A DNA stretch of 64,000 nt from Platycnemis pennipes (Eukaryota > Arthropoda > Insecta > Odonata > Platycnemididae). The stretch lies in contig OW121855.1 in NCBI GenBank assembly GCA_933228895.1, forward strand, positions 38,144,698 through 38,208,697. The letters run 5' to 3'. Made by a program: the position numbers and the translations under genes. The notes beneath the pieces were generated by a model that searched no databases, had not been told where the DNA came from, and saw only the letters and a program-made list of their open reading frames with translations. Shown one piece after another: positions 1 to 9,740 of this stretch; the stretch's first letter is position 1; every line of letters starts with the position of its first letter.

Positions 1-116
1 ATTAAATGATATAAAATATAATATGTACGCTTTATGAGTGTTTGATATCTCTCGATTACTACGCGTAAACAAAGACAAAATCTAGGGCAAACACTGTCTA
101 AACTGCAACAAAAGTT

Positions 117-413
117 TTAGCAGCTTGACAGTCTAAACTTGCAATCAAGGCTTTCATCGTTACTTGATCGTGTTTCGAGTAACGAAATGAGTTGTGGGTG
201 CAAGAGCTCATTTAGTGTATAAATAATTTCAACGAACCTATATGCGCTTATATCAGAGATTCCATTGATGAATTTCATTGCAGTATGTTGGTATATAGTA
301 TGGTTGTATAGTGTTTGATTGAATAAAACAATTATCGCATCAATAAATTTTGGTTGCGATTGGATGATGAATACGACCAGAGAAGAGAAAATAAGGATGC
401 GGAATAGCTTCAT
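117..413 (-). CDS. Weak candidate: leader-bearing ORF or exon, 98 codons
   Basis: I do not recognise this protein. The frame opens with a basic N-terminus (MKLFR) followed by about 14 hydrophobic residues (ILIFSSLVVFII). That is the layout of a secretory signal peptide or signal anchor. Two N-glycosylation sequons, NQT and NHT, follow at about residues 32-38, and the rest is mixed and contains one Cys near the end. The leader and sequons would suit the first exon of a secreted or membrane protein. Against that, a frame of this length occurs by chance in AT-rich DNA, no domain is recognisable, and no neighbouring exon was found upstream or downstream in the window. It may continue outside the window, because the minus strand runs off the left edge. 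Inference only. Confidence 0.2.
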   Translation of the reverse strand: MKLFRILIFSSLVVFIIQSQPKFIDAIIVLFNQTLYNHTIYQHTAMKFINGISDISAYRFVEIIYTLNELLHPQLISLLETRSSNDESLDCKFRLSSC

Positions 414-1000
414 ATAACAGGTATTTTGGACAGTGCGAAAATGGAAACACGGGTGAGAAGGGCAAGGAAGGATATAGGGACATTAAATTTCATATTTTCC
501 AGCTCATTTACAGGGTTACAAATTTTTAAAAGCCTCAGGTGACCATAAATAATAACCATACATTACATAAGAATTAACAGATCTTATCACGAAAAAGAGA
601 AGAAAATCAAAGATGTGTTCCCTTCTTTGTCGTGTATGGAAAGACGATATGAATTTTCACGCAATAACCTGTCTTCTATGAAGACAACATGTATCACCTA
701 TGGCCCTGACTCGAGATTCCCATTGGAGGGGATCCTTGAAACTATGCCACGAAAGGAGAAGGTAGGTCTTACTTTCACTGAGCAACTGAACTGAGCCGTA
801 TTCCCAGTGGATATGCCTTTCCCCTTCACCCCACCTTGAAACCCCGTATTTTCCACCATTCCACCGTAACGCATCCCTCACCTCTCCTCCCGTCAAACCA
901 CCTGCAACTCACTTCTCCTTCTTCCCTTCCCTCGAATCCTCGTCTCTTCTAACCTTCCGTCCCACGCGGGAGAGAATGTAAACACATCCATCCTCATCTT
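414..1000. other. No gene seen
   Basis: Mixed-composition DNA. Several short frames are present but none has a recognisable domain or motif. Confidence 0.5.
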
Positions 1001-1790
1001 GCGAGTGCCGCCTTCACCCTGGAACTCAACGTCTTACTATCCCCCACCCTCCAGCTCACCCAACTCCCCATACTCAACTCTCTCTCTCTCAACCACCCAC
1101 GAGGATTTGGCTTTTACCCCCTCCCTCTCCAACCCCCTATCCCACATGTCCTTCCCCATCCTCGCGAGAGCGAGACGGCGGCGAGAGGAATGCCTTCAAA
1201 GAGCGATTTTGAGAGGGAGAGGTAGCGTTGAGGAGGGGTTGAGGGGTTAGAGAGTGCGTTGCGGGTGTGACTGAGGTTGCGAGTGATACTTCCTCGAGTG
1301 TGTGGCGGGTAGGGAATGGCGCGGTAGTGGAAAGAGAGAGTGGGTGAGAGAGGGGATCATAAGGAGGTCCTCAGCGAGTGAGATGGTGGAGCGGAGAAAT
1401 AAAGGAAGCGGAATGGATGGGTGTATGAACGCAGCAGCTGCGTCATGCCTGCGTGAGCGTGTGCGCGCACAAATAAATGTATACGCGCGTGGATTTGATA
1501 GGTGCAAGGGGGAGGAGGGAGGGACATGGGGTGGAGATTATTCCTCGAAACCTTCCCACGCCCCTCCCCCATGGGAAGCCACCCCCTATCATCCATCCAT
1601 CCACTCCCACGCTTCCCCTTCCTCCTTTCCCCACCCCTCCACATCGTAACTCCTCGTCCGTCCCATCTCGACACCGCCCCATCACGTGAACTCCCATCCC
1701 CCCATATCATCCACCACCTCCCTCCCAATGCCCTATTCATTCTCGCCTCAAGCCACCCACCCCTGAACACAAACACATTCACAACCTATT
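1000..1790. repeat. Pyrimidine-rich low-complexity block
   Basis: The plus strand is dominated by C and T from about 1010-1140 (with a short CT run near 1081) and again from 1550-1780. A purine-rich, G-rich stretch (1200-1430) lies between them. Open frames on both strands here are Pro/Ser/His-rich or Arg/Gly-rich, as the skew predicts, and are not believable proteins. GC content and CpG density are higher than in the flanks. Confidence 0.6.
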
Positions 1791-1849
1791 CCCATCCATA
1801 CTCTGCCACCAGGTTCACATTGCGGTCGGCAGAGAAACAGGAGCTGTGG

Positions 1850-2475
1850 AAGGACGGAAGAAAATAAGAAATGAAGAGAGAGTGAGAAAAGGGGTTGGGA
1901 TGAGGTCGGAGGAGGGAGGCAAATAATTAGAGGGGGTTGGAAGGGAATCAGGTAAAAGAGGGAAAGGGATGTAAAAGGGTGGAAAATGAGGACTGGAAAG
2001 GGATAGAAAGAATAATGGAGAGAGGTTTAATGAAAAGAACGTAAGTTCGTAAAAGGGAAAATATCAAATCGCGGGTTACGATGTAAGGATGAGAAGAGAA
2101 AGAGGGGGAAAAATGGAAGAGGCCGAAGGTTACTTGAATACGTAGAATGACAGAGAGAGAGGGAAAGTTTAAGAGAGAGAAATCGGAATAGGATAGAAGG
2201 ACAAGGATGGGAGAAAGGGTGAAGTGGAGAATAATTTACGAGGAAAGATGGATGGAGAGTATGAGAAGAGAGAATGAGGGAACAGATGGATGGAGAGGGG
2301 ATAGGAGGCAGGCGGGGATGGAGGAGAAGGAAGGAGGTGAAGAGAGTTTGAGAGGGAGGTAGGGGGATCGATGGAGGTAGAAGGGATTGGGAAGGGGGGG
2401 AGGGAAGGTGAGAGAGAGAGAGAGAGAGAGAAGTGACGAACGGACGGGAGGGAGGCGAGGCAAGAGAGCATAACC
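1850..2475. repeat. Purine-rich block with a GA microsatellite
   Basis: The plus strand is almost entirely A and G for about 600 bases, with many GAGA and GGAGG words and an uninterrupted GA dinucleotide run at about 2411-2432. The minus-strand open frames here are Ser/Leu/Pro-rich shadows of this composition. GA tracts can bind GAGA-type factors or form triplex DNA (established knowledge). Nothing shows that this one does. Confidence 0.65.
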
Positions 2476-2479
2476 CCCG

Positions 2480-3260
2480 CGGCGTCGACGCAATGCCTGC
2501 GGTATCAATCTAGCCTTCCCCATTCGTCACGCGGAATCGGTCGCAGTCGCTTCAAGCCGAACATCGTGGTGGTTCATGGGCTCAGGCTTGGTCAGGGACG
2601 CCATAAACCCCCTTTAAATGAGGAGCCGAAGGAAAAAAAAATAGACGGAGAAAATCAGGTATTTTCTCATTCCCTTCCATCTCCATCCTGATCTTGCTGG
2701 GCGTGAGAACCGGGACGGAAATTACTTGAGATTTATTCAAAGTATATTCGTAACAAGTTAATAGAGGGAGAGTGATTTAAAATACAAAGAATATTAAAAT
2801 ATAACTCTGACCTAAGGTCAAACCGTCATCAATTATTCATACAGTTCTCGCCTGAGGCTGGCTCATTACGGATCGGAAAATATAATTGGCACGCGATATT
2901 CTCGTCGCATTATACCAAATCGATTTTTCATCTAGGTTATTCAGCCGAAACGAAATTCGTAAAAAAAACACAGGAAATGGCATGGAAATAACAGTGACGC
3001 TCTCCTGCATTTTATCGTAAAAGGTTACGAAAAGGCCATAAATACGCATTTCACATCTTTACGAAAAGGCACACGTGTTTTCTGAAAAAATAAGGAAAAG
3101 AATATAAGGGTTTCCGTTTAAAACTGTACTGTATCAGTAAAACCATTTTTGTAGAGCTACTTTTGCCTAGTGTTCAGCCATCGGTCCATAACTTGGGCCC
3201 AGGAACGCATCCTATTTATTGTCTACAACGGAGACTACAATGATGCTTGGAAGGGGATGG
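2480..3260. other. No gene seen
   Basis: A short CpG-containing edge at 2480-2560 is followed by AT-rich DNA. No coding, RNA or repeat signal was recognised. Confidence 0.5.
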
Positions 3261-3263
3261 ATA

Positions 3264-3303
3264 TTTTCACACATAATTTTTCACACATAATTTTCACACA
3301 CAA
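3264..3303. repeat. Short tandem repeat, about three imperfect units
   Basis: The word TTTTCACACATAA recurs three times head to tail with one-base length variation. It is a small imperfect minisatellite. Confidence 0.7.
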
Positions 3304-3305
3304 TG

Positions 3306-3935
3306 TTTTGTAAGGATATCTATATTTGCGGAAACTGAGAGTCGGAAGGAGAAATGGATGCGATTAAATATCGAACACGGCGCTAGATGAAGAGTAATGA
3401 GAAAGGGACAACAAACGAAAAGTTGGATATCTTCCGTGAAGTAATTATACTGTAGTAAAGTGGATGAATAATAGGACCTGGGCCTAGCTTAATTTTTGGT
3501 GGGACTGCATGGGATAAAATAAAGAAAAGACAACTGTTATTTATGCATAATTTTGCGAGAAAAATGACTTATTAATAACAAAAATATGGTAAAGACAACT
3601 ACAGCTTGTATACGGTAAGTAACAGACGGCACAGAAGAGATAAATAATGTTAAATAAAAGTGATAATGAGAGTTGTAAAGAGTAAAATCAATCATACAGT
3701 TTCTCTGCTGCAGATGTATGTTTCAAAGAGAACTTCAGAATTATAAATAACGATGCGCCAATTTCAACTGAATAAATAAGGAGAGGGATATCATATATCA
3801 CAATTAGCACGTGAACAGAAAATTGACGAGTTATGTGCATAATGATACACTGCGAGCGGATGCGGAAATATTGGAAGAGAGAGTAACTGAAGAGAATAAA
3901 TATAAATAAAAAGAGTTTCAGGGAAGAAAGATAAG
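3306..3935. other. No gene seen
   Basis: AT-rich sequence with no recognised feature. The 5' part of the LINE that follows may extend into the right end, but I cannot see it. Confidence 0.45.
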
Positions 3936-3939
3936 GTTT

Positions 3940-4830
3940 AGACGCAAAACAGAGTCATCAATGAATATCATGAGCCCAAAATGCACAGTAGCAAAAAGCG
4001 TGTAGCTATCAATTTTTGGAGGAGGAATAATGCAATAGAGCGATCCTATAAAATTAGTAACACGAAGATCGAGAACGTTGAAACCCTAAGGTATTTAGTT
4101 GTAGCAATCACTACAGATTTATCGTGGGGATGACACATCCGGGAAATATGCGGCCGAGCGAAGAGAAAGCTAGGTTTTATAAAAAGAGTACTTGGGAAAT
4201 GTGATGAGAAGACAAAAGAGCGATGTTACTTTTCACTAGTTAGGCCCCACCTTGAGTATGCAGCCAGTTTATTGGATCCGAATGAATTAGGTTTAATCAG
4301 AGTGCGTGACAGTGTGCAGCGTAGAGCAGCTAGGTTCGTTAAAACGTGTTACGATAGGTTGAGTAGTGTTTCAGAATTAATACAAAAAATAGGGTGGGAG
4401 TCGGAAAGTCGGAGCGTAGGTTAAGATAGAGATTAAAACTATCAGAGAAATTTCAATCGGATAGCTTTACCGAAGATGTTAGGCACATATTAAAAACACC
4501 AACGTATTATGCTAGATTCGACCAGATAAACAAGATTAGAGAGATAGATTGTCGCACTGATAGATTCAAACTGGTATTGTTCCCCCGTAGTATAAGAGAA
4601 CAGAATAGGCAGCATAGCAAAGGGATAGGCAGGTGAAATATTTTAGAGTAGTCTGTAGTGCATGATGCATGTATTAATTCCTTAAATACTAAAGATACTT
4701 ACAATCTAGTTGCATGAGACCCTATAGTGGTTGGTTTGCATGTCGGTAGTGCATGCTTGGTGATCTTCACCCCCTACCACACACCCTCGCGGTGGCTTGC
4801 AGGGTATCGTGTAGATGTAGATGTAGATAG
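3940..4830 (+). mobile_element. 5'-truncated LINE (jockey/CR1-like), RT C-terminus and 3' tail
   Basis: This is the dead 3' part of a non-LTR retrotransposon. Translating 4040-4300 gives the conserved C-terminal reverse-transcriptase block: LRYLVVAITTDLSWG, then KLGFIKRVLGKC, then FSLVRPHLEYAAS. A stop codon interrupts it just after the DLSWG part. Further on, 4475-4600 reads ILKTPTYYARFDQINKIRE, then IDCRTDRFKL, in shifted frames, so the copy carries stops and frameshifts. After the coding part comes a tail conserved with other copies in this window (GCATGCTTGGTGATCTTCACC, then CCCTCGCGGTGGCTTGCAGG), which ends in tandem GATGTA units at 4810-4828. The upstream catalytic half of RT is missing. 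The family-level call is firm. The clade (jockey/CR1 group) is from memory of similar proteins. Confidence 0.88.
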
Positions 4831-5049
4831 TGAGTGCTAGGAGGAGAGTTATATTTTTTTCCAAAAATTGATTAATACACATTTTAAAAAAAATTAATTC
4901 ATACTGCCATTTATCACACTAGTTTTTATTTGATTCTCAGTCAATACCGAAAGGATTTTTATCGCTTGGACTAAACAGTTCCCTGTGCGTCATGGGCAAA
5001 CCGATGAAGCTTACTTTTTACCACGTTATTGATATCATTTATGTGGAGA

Positions 5050-5578
5050 CTGAACACCGTCCAAAATATCCCTTTACACGTGATCATGTAGAAAATCTCT
5101 AAACCATGATATAATATCACTTTCTTATCTACAAGATTTTAATTTCACAAGTAATGCTATGAGATATCATGCCAAAAGCTTTCTTAAAATTGATAAATAT
5201 AGCATCCACTGGAATAATATTTTCGCCAGAAGCCATAATATCTCGAAAAAAGAGTGCAAATGGTGTTACACAAGTTCTACTCTTCCGAAAGCCTTGCTGA
5301 TCATCGGTTAGTAAATGTGGCTATCTAGGTGTCACATGACTTAAGTGAAAATGGTATGTTTCAGGATCTAGAATGAAATGGATATGAGGGATATAGGTCG
5401 GTAATTAGATGGCTACTCCTTATCGACACTTTCAGATTAGGACATTACATTGCCAGTTTTCCAATCCTTTGGTACGACGTGTTCGGCAAGGGATTAATTA
5501 AACATTATTTCCAGGCAGGGAGATATTTCGGAAAGTAACTCTCTGTATGCGCGGAAGGGAATCTGATCAGGGTCAGGG
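5050..5578 (-). mobile_element. Antisense LINE fragment: N-terminal half of the RT domain
   Basis: The reverse complement encodes the N-terminal half of a jockey/CR1-like reverse transcriptase. In order it shows DQIPFRAYRELLSEISP, then LAEHVVPKDW-like residues, LPTYIPHIHFI (the degenerate NYRPISL block), then LLTDDQQGFRKSRTC. Next comes VDAIFINFKKAFGMISHSI, which is RT motif A; the first catalytic Asp is replaced by Asn in INFKKAF where the family usually has FxDFxKAF. At least one in-frame stop and a frameshift are present, so it is non-functional. It covers the half of RT that is absent from the plus-strand copy at 3940-4830. Its right end abuts an unrelated palindromic sequence at about 5578. 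Confidence 0.85.
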
Positions 5579-5850
5579 GCCGTATTCTGTAACTTGGGTG
5601 ATACCCATCACCGGTGATGGGCAACACCAAAATACTTCACCCGCTCTTATCGTTTCCGAATCTGTAACTGAATGGTGAAGTTTCTTCACCCGGGAAATGT
5701 GAGTGCTGTGAAAAACTGCGCGGTCTAGTAATTGCAATATAAGATTAGCCAATAAAGAGAGCCAGGTGAATGAAATCACGTCATGGCTGGCAATTAATGC
5801 GCAAATTAAATGCTTGTTGTCACGAACAATCATGTTTATGCTTGTAAAGA
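5578..5850. mobile_element. Palindromic end of an unidentified DNA-transposon-like element
   Basis: Immediately after the LINE fragment comes a distinctive GGCCGTATTCTGTAACTTGG block. Two hairpins sit in nearly parallel repeats: GGTGAT/ATCACC at 5597-5612 and GGTGAAG/CTTCACC at 5674-5690. Each is preceded by CTGTAACT. The first overlaps a perfect 18-base palindrome at 5604-5621. Such GGCCGTATTC-type ends with subterminal palindromes suit a PIF/Harbinger-like or foldback MITE terminus. No matching inverted end was found nearby, so the right boundary is arbitrary. The minus-strand open frame across it (86 codons) looks like a by-product. Confidence 0.4.
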
Positions 5851-7488
5851 TGGTTTCTCGAATGATGATATGATTGATAATATATAATAAGATATTCTAA
5901 CAACCTAGCCAAGTGATTATAACAGTTGGATTAATATTACGAAATGGATCATAGATTACCTCTATTTTACTAAATAATAGAAGCAAACTACTCAGCTGGC
6001 TATGACAGTCATTTATGTAAGCAACATACAGAGTTCTTCGCCTTTATTTATTACTTTCTCGGCCCGGTTTTTATTTAGGAATGTGTTGCATAGGGATAAT
6101 GCCGTTTATAGTTCATTTATGTAGCCGGATAAATCGTTACTTCCTATTAATTTGTCTCGGTAATGCTGAAAATGTGCCTGGCACACTTGAGAAAAATGAA
6201 ACACATTAAACTCTTTACAAACTACAATAGTATAATCGATCAGGTAAAAAATCTTTAGTTTGTAGCAATGTAGCAACTTCTGGACGAAGAGGAATTATTT
6301 AAAAAAACAGCAAAGGCTCTCTTGGAGTCTGATGATATTTTTCATGCAATATTTTTTTTCAGCACGTGAACTTATTCCGACGTTCCTAAATTATTAAATA
6401 CTTACCAAAACTTCATTAGCCAGGTAAGTAGATCTCTGCTATAAAATGATCTTTTCAGAAGAACCTCGAGTCCAAATTAGCTTGAGTAGGGGTCTCCAAT
6501 GTTTGAACAAATCTTCATGAATATTTTAAAATTCAACATTAGATCGTGGGCGCCCAGTTACACTATATTTTACCCCTTAAGGCGTGATTCATTTAATCTA
6601 TCAGTTCATGAGATAATGTGTCATCCTTTGGCAATTTCCAACATTTTTACCATCTTTATTAATTCCAGCTTGCTCAAAACGTTTTCCTTTGCCTTCAGAT
6701 CTATTCATTTTCCCATTCGTTTCCAATCCTTCTTCGCATACCATTTCATTTCATTGCCTTTTCATCATTTCCTCTTTCCTTTCCTTACACGCAAAATTCC
6801 TTCATACTAAAATTCAGACCAAATCTTTCCAACGTTCTTTCCAACCCCCTTTTCCCCCTCCGAACTAATGACGACGAATTTCTCCATACGGAGAAATACA
6901 CAAATACCAAGACTCAGAGAGAGCAAGGCCATTCTGGGAGTATATTGAAGGGTAATGAAAAGGCTGGGGATCGGCGGGTAGAAAGTTAGAGATGGGCAAA
7001 GGAATACCTATCGTAAAGGGGAAATATAGCGTTCCAGATGTAGTACGCGTTCAAAGGGAGAGTTAGACTTGCAGCACTATGATGAGGAAGCGGAAGAAAG
7101 TTTAAACATAGAATTGGACAGAATGATTGAAAAGAAAAAAGATCCATGACTATCGTTGAATCATTCTCGTACATTGCGTACCTATAAGAGTTAAACAAGA
7201 TAACCTGTGGAAACTAAACAGTTTGAGCACATAGCAAACATTATTTGAGGAATATTTGAGCAGTATTTTCGTTAGTCAAACACTAATAAATAGTTAATAA
7301 CGAAAGGAAGTATTAAGTATTATTTCAGACTGAACTCTTAAAATTTTGCGTCTGAAAAAGTTTAGATATTTTAAAAGAGCCTACGGTCTCTCTAAGGCAT
7401 GAGAATCATGAAATTTGCATTTACAATGTAAAGTCCAGCGAAGAAAAATCATAAGACATTCACAAAGAATGCATTTAAAATCCAATAA
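5851..7488. other. No gene seen
   Basis: AT-rich sequence. A plus-strand frame at 6499-6810 is Phe/His/Ser-rich, contains no known motif and is not called. Confidence 0.5.
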
Positions 7489-7489
7489 T

Positions 7490-8590
7490 ATCAGGTGCTT
7501 TACACAGCAACATTTTAGGCAGATTTAGAGATCGCATAAATGATCAAGTAGGTACATATTAGTAGTCTACATTGCCCACGACTGGATGAGATTAAAGTAG
7601 CAACGGATATCCTTCAGGGAGGTATGCTTGTATCACTTTTACATTGTTTTTGATCAATGTTAAATATTTCATCGTTATTAGGTAGCTACGTCTTTTTACA
7701 TAGGAGTGTGCAGATAAATTAGTAATGATGATGATATGTGAGTGTAACAATGGATCAAAAAGTTATTCTTTAGTGGTGCATTAACTGCAGCTAGAATTCA
7801 GATTGTATACATGCGCGGTATACATAATGAACTCTAAATACCAGAATTTTTCCTCTTATATACTTACGGCAGCACTAAAAAATCAAATATAGAATCACAA
7901 AAACAATTCGGTATCACTATCACAAATTATATAAAAAGCAGTAAGGTATCCGGGGTATAACTGGCCTAGTAAACCAGAGATGAAGTTTCCTTAATAGAAG
8001 TTCCTGATAATACAGCGATGAGCAAGGGTACGGTGCTTTCCCCATCATGTATCATTTAGAGAAGCTCCTTCACTCGCAATTCCTACAAGGTAGGTTTGAA
8101 TATGAAGTTGATGCAATGACAGAGAACATCGGTAATATACGTACAAGGCCATCATAATAATTGTTTCTATTCCGGACGAAGAACCGGTGGAGGAATCACT
8201 GTCATACTGCAAGCTAAAGTTTAGGATTACATCCTCAAAATAAAATTAACTTTGAATAGTCACACAATGGAATCATAAATAATTTGAGAATTCCAAATTG
8301 TTGCAGTCGATGTGAAACAATAGGAATGTTGAAAAGATACAATAGGAGATACTGCATACAAATAGATTCTAAGCACCTTTTTCAAGCAAGTAATAAAAGA
8401 ATATAATAGGCGCCATAAGGACTGCAGAAGCAATCATAATTCAAGTAGTCTAAAACAATTTATTTTTCAGCGTAATAACACATCTATTCAAAATTTTCCT
8501 ACTTGTTCACGTTTGGTAGTGAATCTCACACAACCACATACCCTCAAGATGTTTGCACGGTGATCTGGAGATGTAGGTGAGCTCAGCGTA
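7490..8590 (+). mobile_element. Highly decayed LINE: middle RT motifs and 3' tail
   Basis: This is an old copy, apparently of the same jockey/CR1-like family. Pieces appear in the order expected of RT. DEIKVATDILQGGMLVSLL at about 7585-7645 matches the QGxxLxPLLF block. NISSLLG and then RLF-T-stop-EC, near 7665-7710, sit where RLFADDC is expected. FGITITNYIKSS, near 7905-7945, fits the YLGxxIT block. The catalytic ADD box is destroyed by a stop codon. At 8515-8575 a degenerate copy of the family tail (accacataccctcaag, then ending GGAGATGTAG) closes the element. Frames change repeatedly and many stops are present. The left boundary is a guess. Confidence 0.5.
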
Positions 8591-9050
8591 TATAACTGTT
8601 CTGTGCAATGTTCTTTCTTGGAAGCTATGAACATGTCTCACTCTTAATTCAAAATAGGTAAAAAGAAAACTAAGAAAAGGGACTTAGCGCAGCCACGAAA
8701 TTGTGTCTGAGATTGGCACTCACATTTCCGACGCCCGCTTGTGGGCATTTAAAGGGGTCGGTAGAGGATGTGTTTCCATACATAATATTTATCTACTGAC
8801 AGTAATTCTAACATTTTAATCCTCTATGAAAATAGCTTGATTGTGGAAATTAACTGGGCTAGCAAAATCTCGTACTGCTGAATATTAAAAGAAATAATTC
8901 TTAATCATTAAATTCTTAAAAAAGCATAATTCTTGAAAGATAACAGCATCAGAACTCCCTAAAAAAAATACTACCGCAAAAAAAATTCCACCTAAAATGT
9001 CCCCATATAAACCCTAAGAATGCTATTTTTCCTCATCGAAACCACTAAGA
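8591..9050. other. No gene seen
   Basis: AT-rich DNA with a short GC-richer patch near 8720-8770. Nothing recognised. Confidence 0.5.
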
Positions 9051-9740
9051 TGCCGATGGGAGGAAAATGAAACCGAAGTGGATCTAGGGAGGTATTTCCT
9101 CTGGGGATTTGGGTGAAAAATAATGATGAAATAAACCAAACTGTACAGTTGCGAAAGAAATGGGAGTGCGGGGAAAAATCCGGCCAACGTGGGCTCCCAG
9201 ACAGTGTTAGCCCAAGATGTCACGACCACTGGAGAATAGCTAAAGGAGGAGAGACGGAAACGGCAGAAGACGTTAGGCATGAAATGAGGAAAAGAGGCGC
9301 TGGCATTTTCGAGGCGGGATGGGAAAGGGAATACGGGCAGGAGATATGACTTAGAGAAATAACGGACGGTTGGAGGCAGTAAATAAAGGATCGGGATGGA
9401 AGAAGGAAAAAAAATTGCGGGCGAGAAAGGAGTGAGATGGGAAACGGGGAGAAGTTGGAAAGGCAGGAGCGCTGGGACGGAGTGTACATATAAAGCAATA
9501 AAGATTGAGTACAAGAGAGACGTAGGGAGTAGGAAAGAAGGTAGTTTGAGAGGAGGAAGAGCAAGAGAGAGACAGAGAGAGACATGAGGAGGGAAAGAAA
9601 ATAAATGTGAACCGGAAAGACGAAATCGGAGAGCGGTAAAATAAGATCAAACCGTGAGATAAGGAGAATAAGGGGCGGGTATTAGGACAGCTATGGGGTC
9701 GAGGGGAAGGAAATAGGGTGGAGGGTACAAGTGGAGAGGG
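9050..9740. repeat. Purine-rich low-complexity block
   Basis: The plus strand is strongly A/G-biased with GGAAAGG and GAGAGACAGAGAGAGA words (9550-9590). Overlapping minus-strand open frames of up to 163 codons are Ser/Phe/Leu/Pro-rich shadows of the skew and have no domains. Confidence 0.6.

Noticed and set aside
3264..3303. CRISPR-like array
   Set aside because: The tandem units have no unique spacers, and the window is eukaryotic; a minisatellite.
5578..6500. Complete Harbinger-type transposon
   Set aside because: Only one palindromic end is visible; no inverted partner and no transposase coding were found within about 1 kb.
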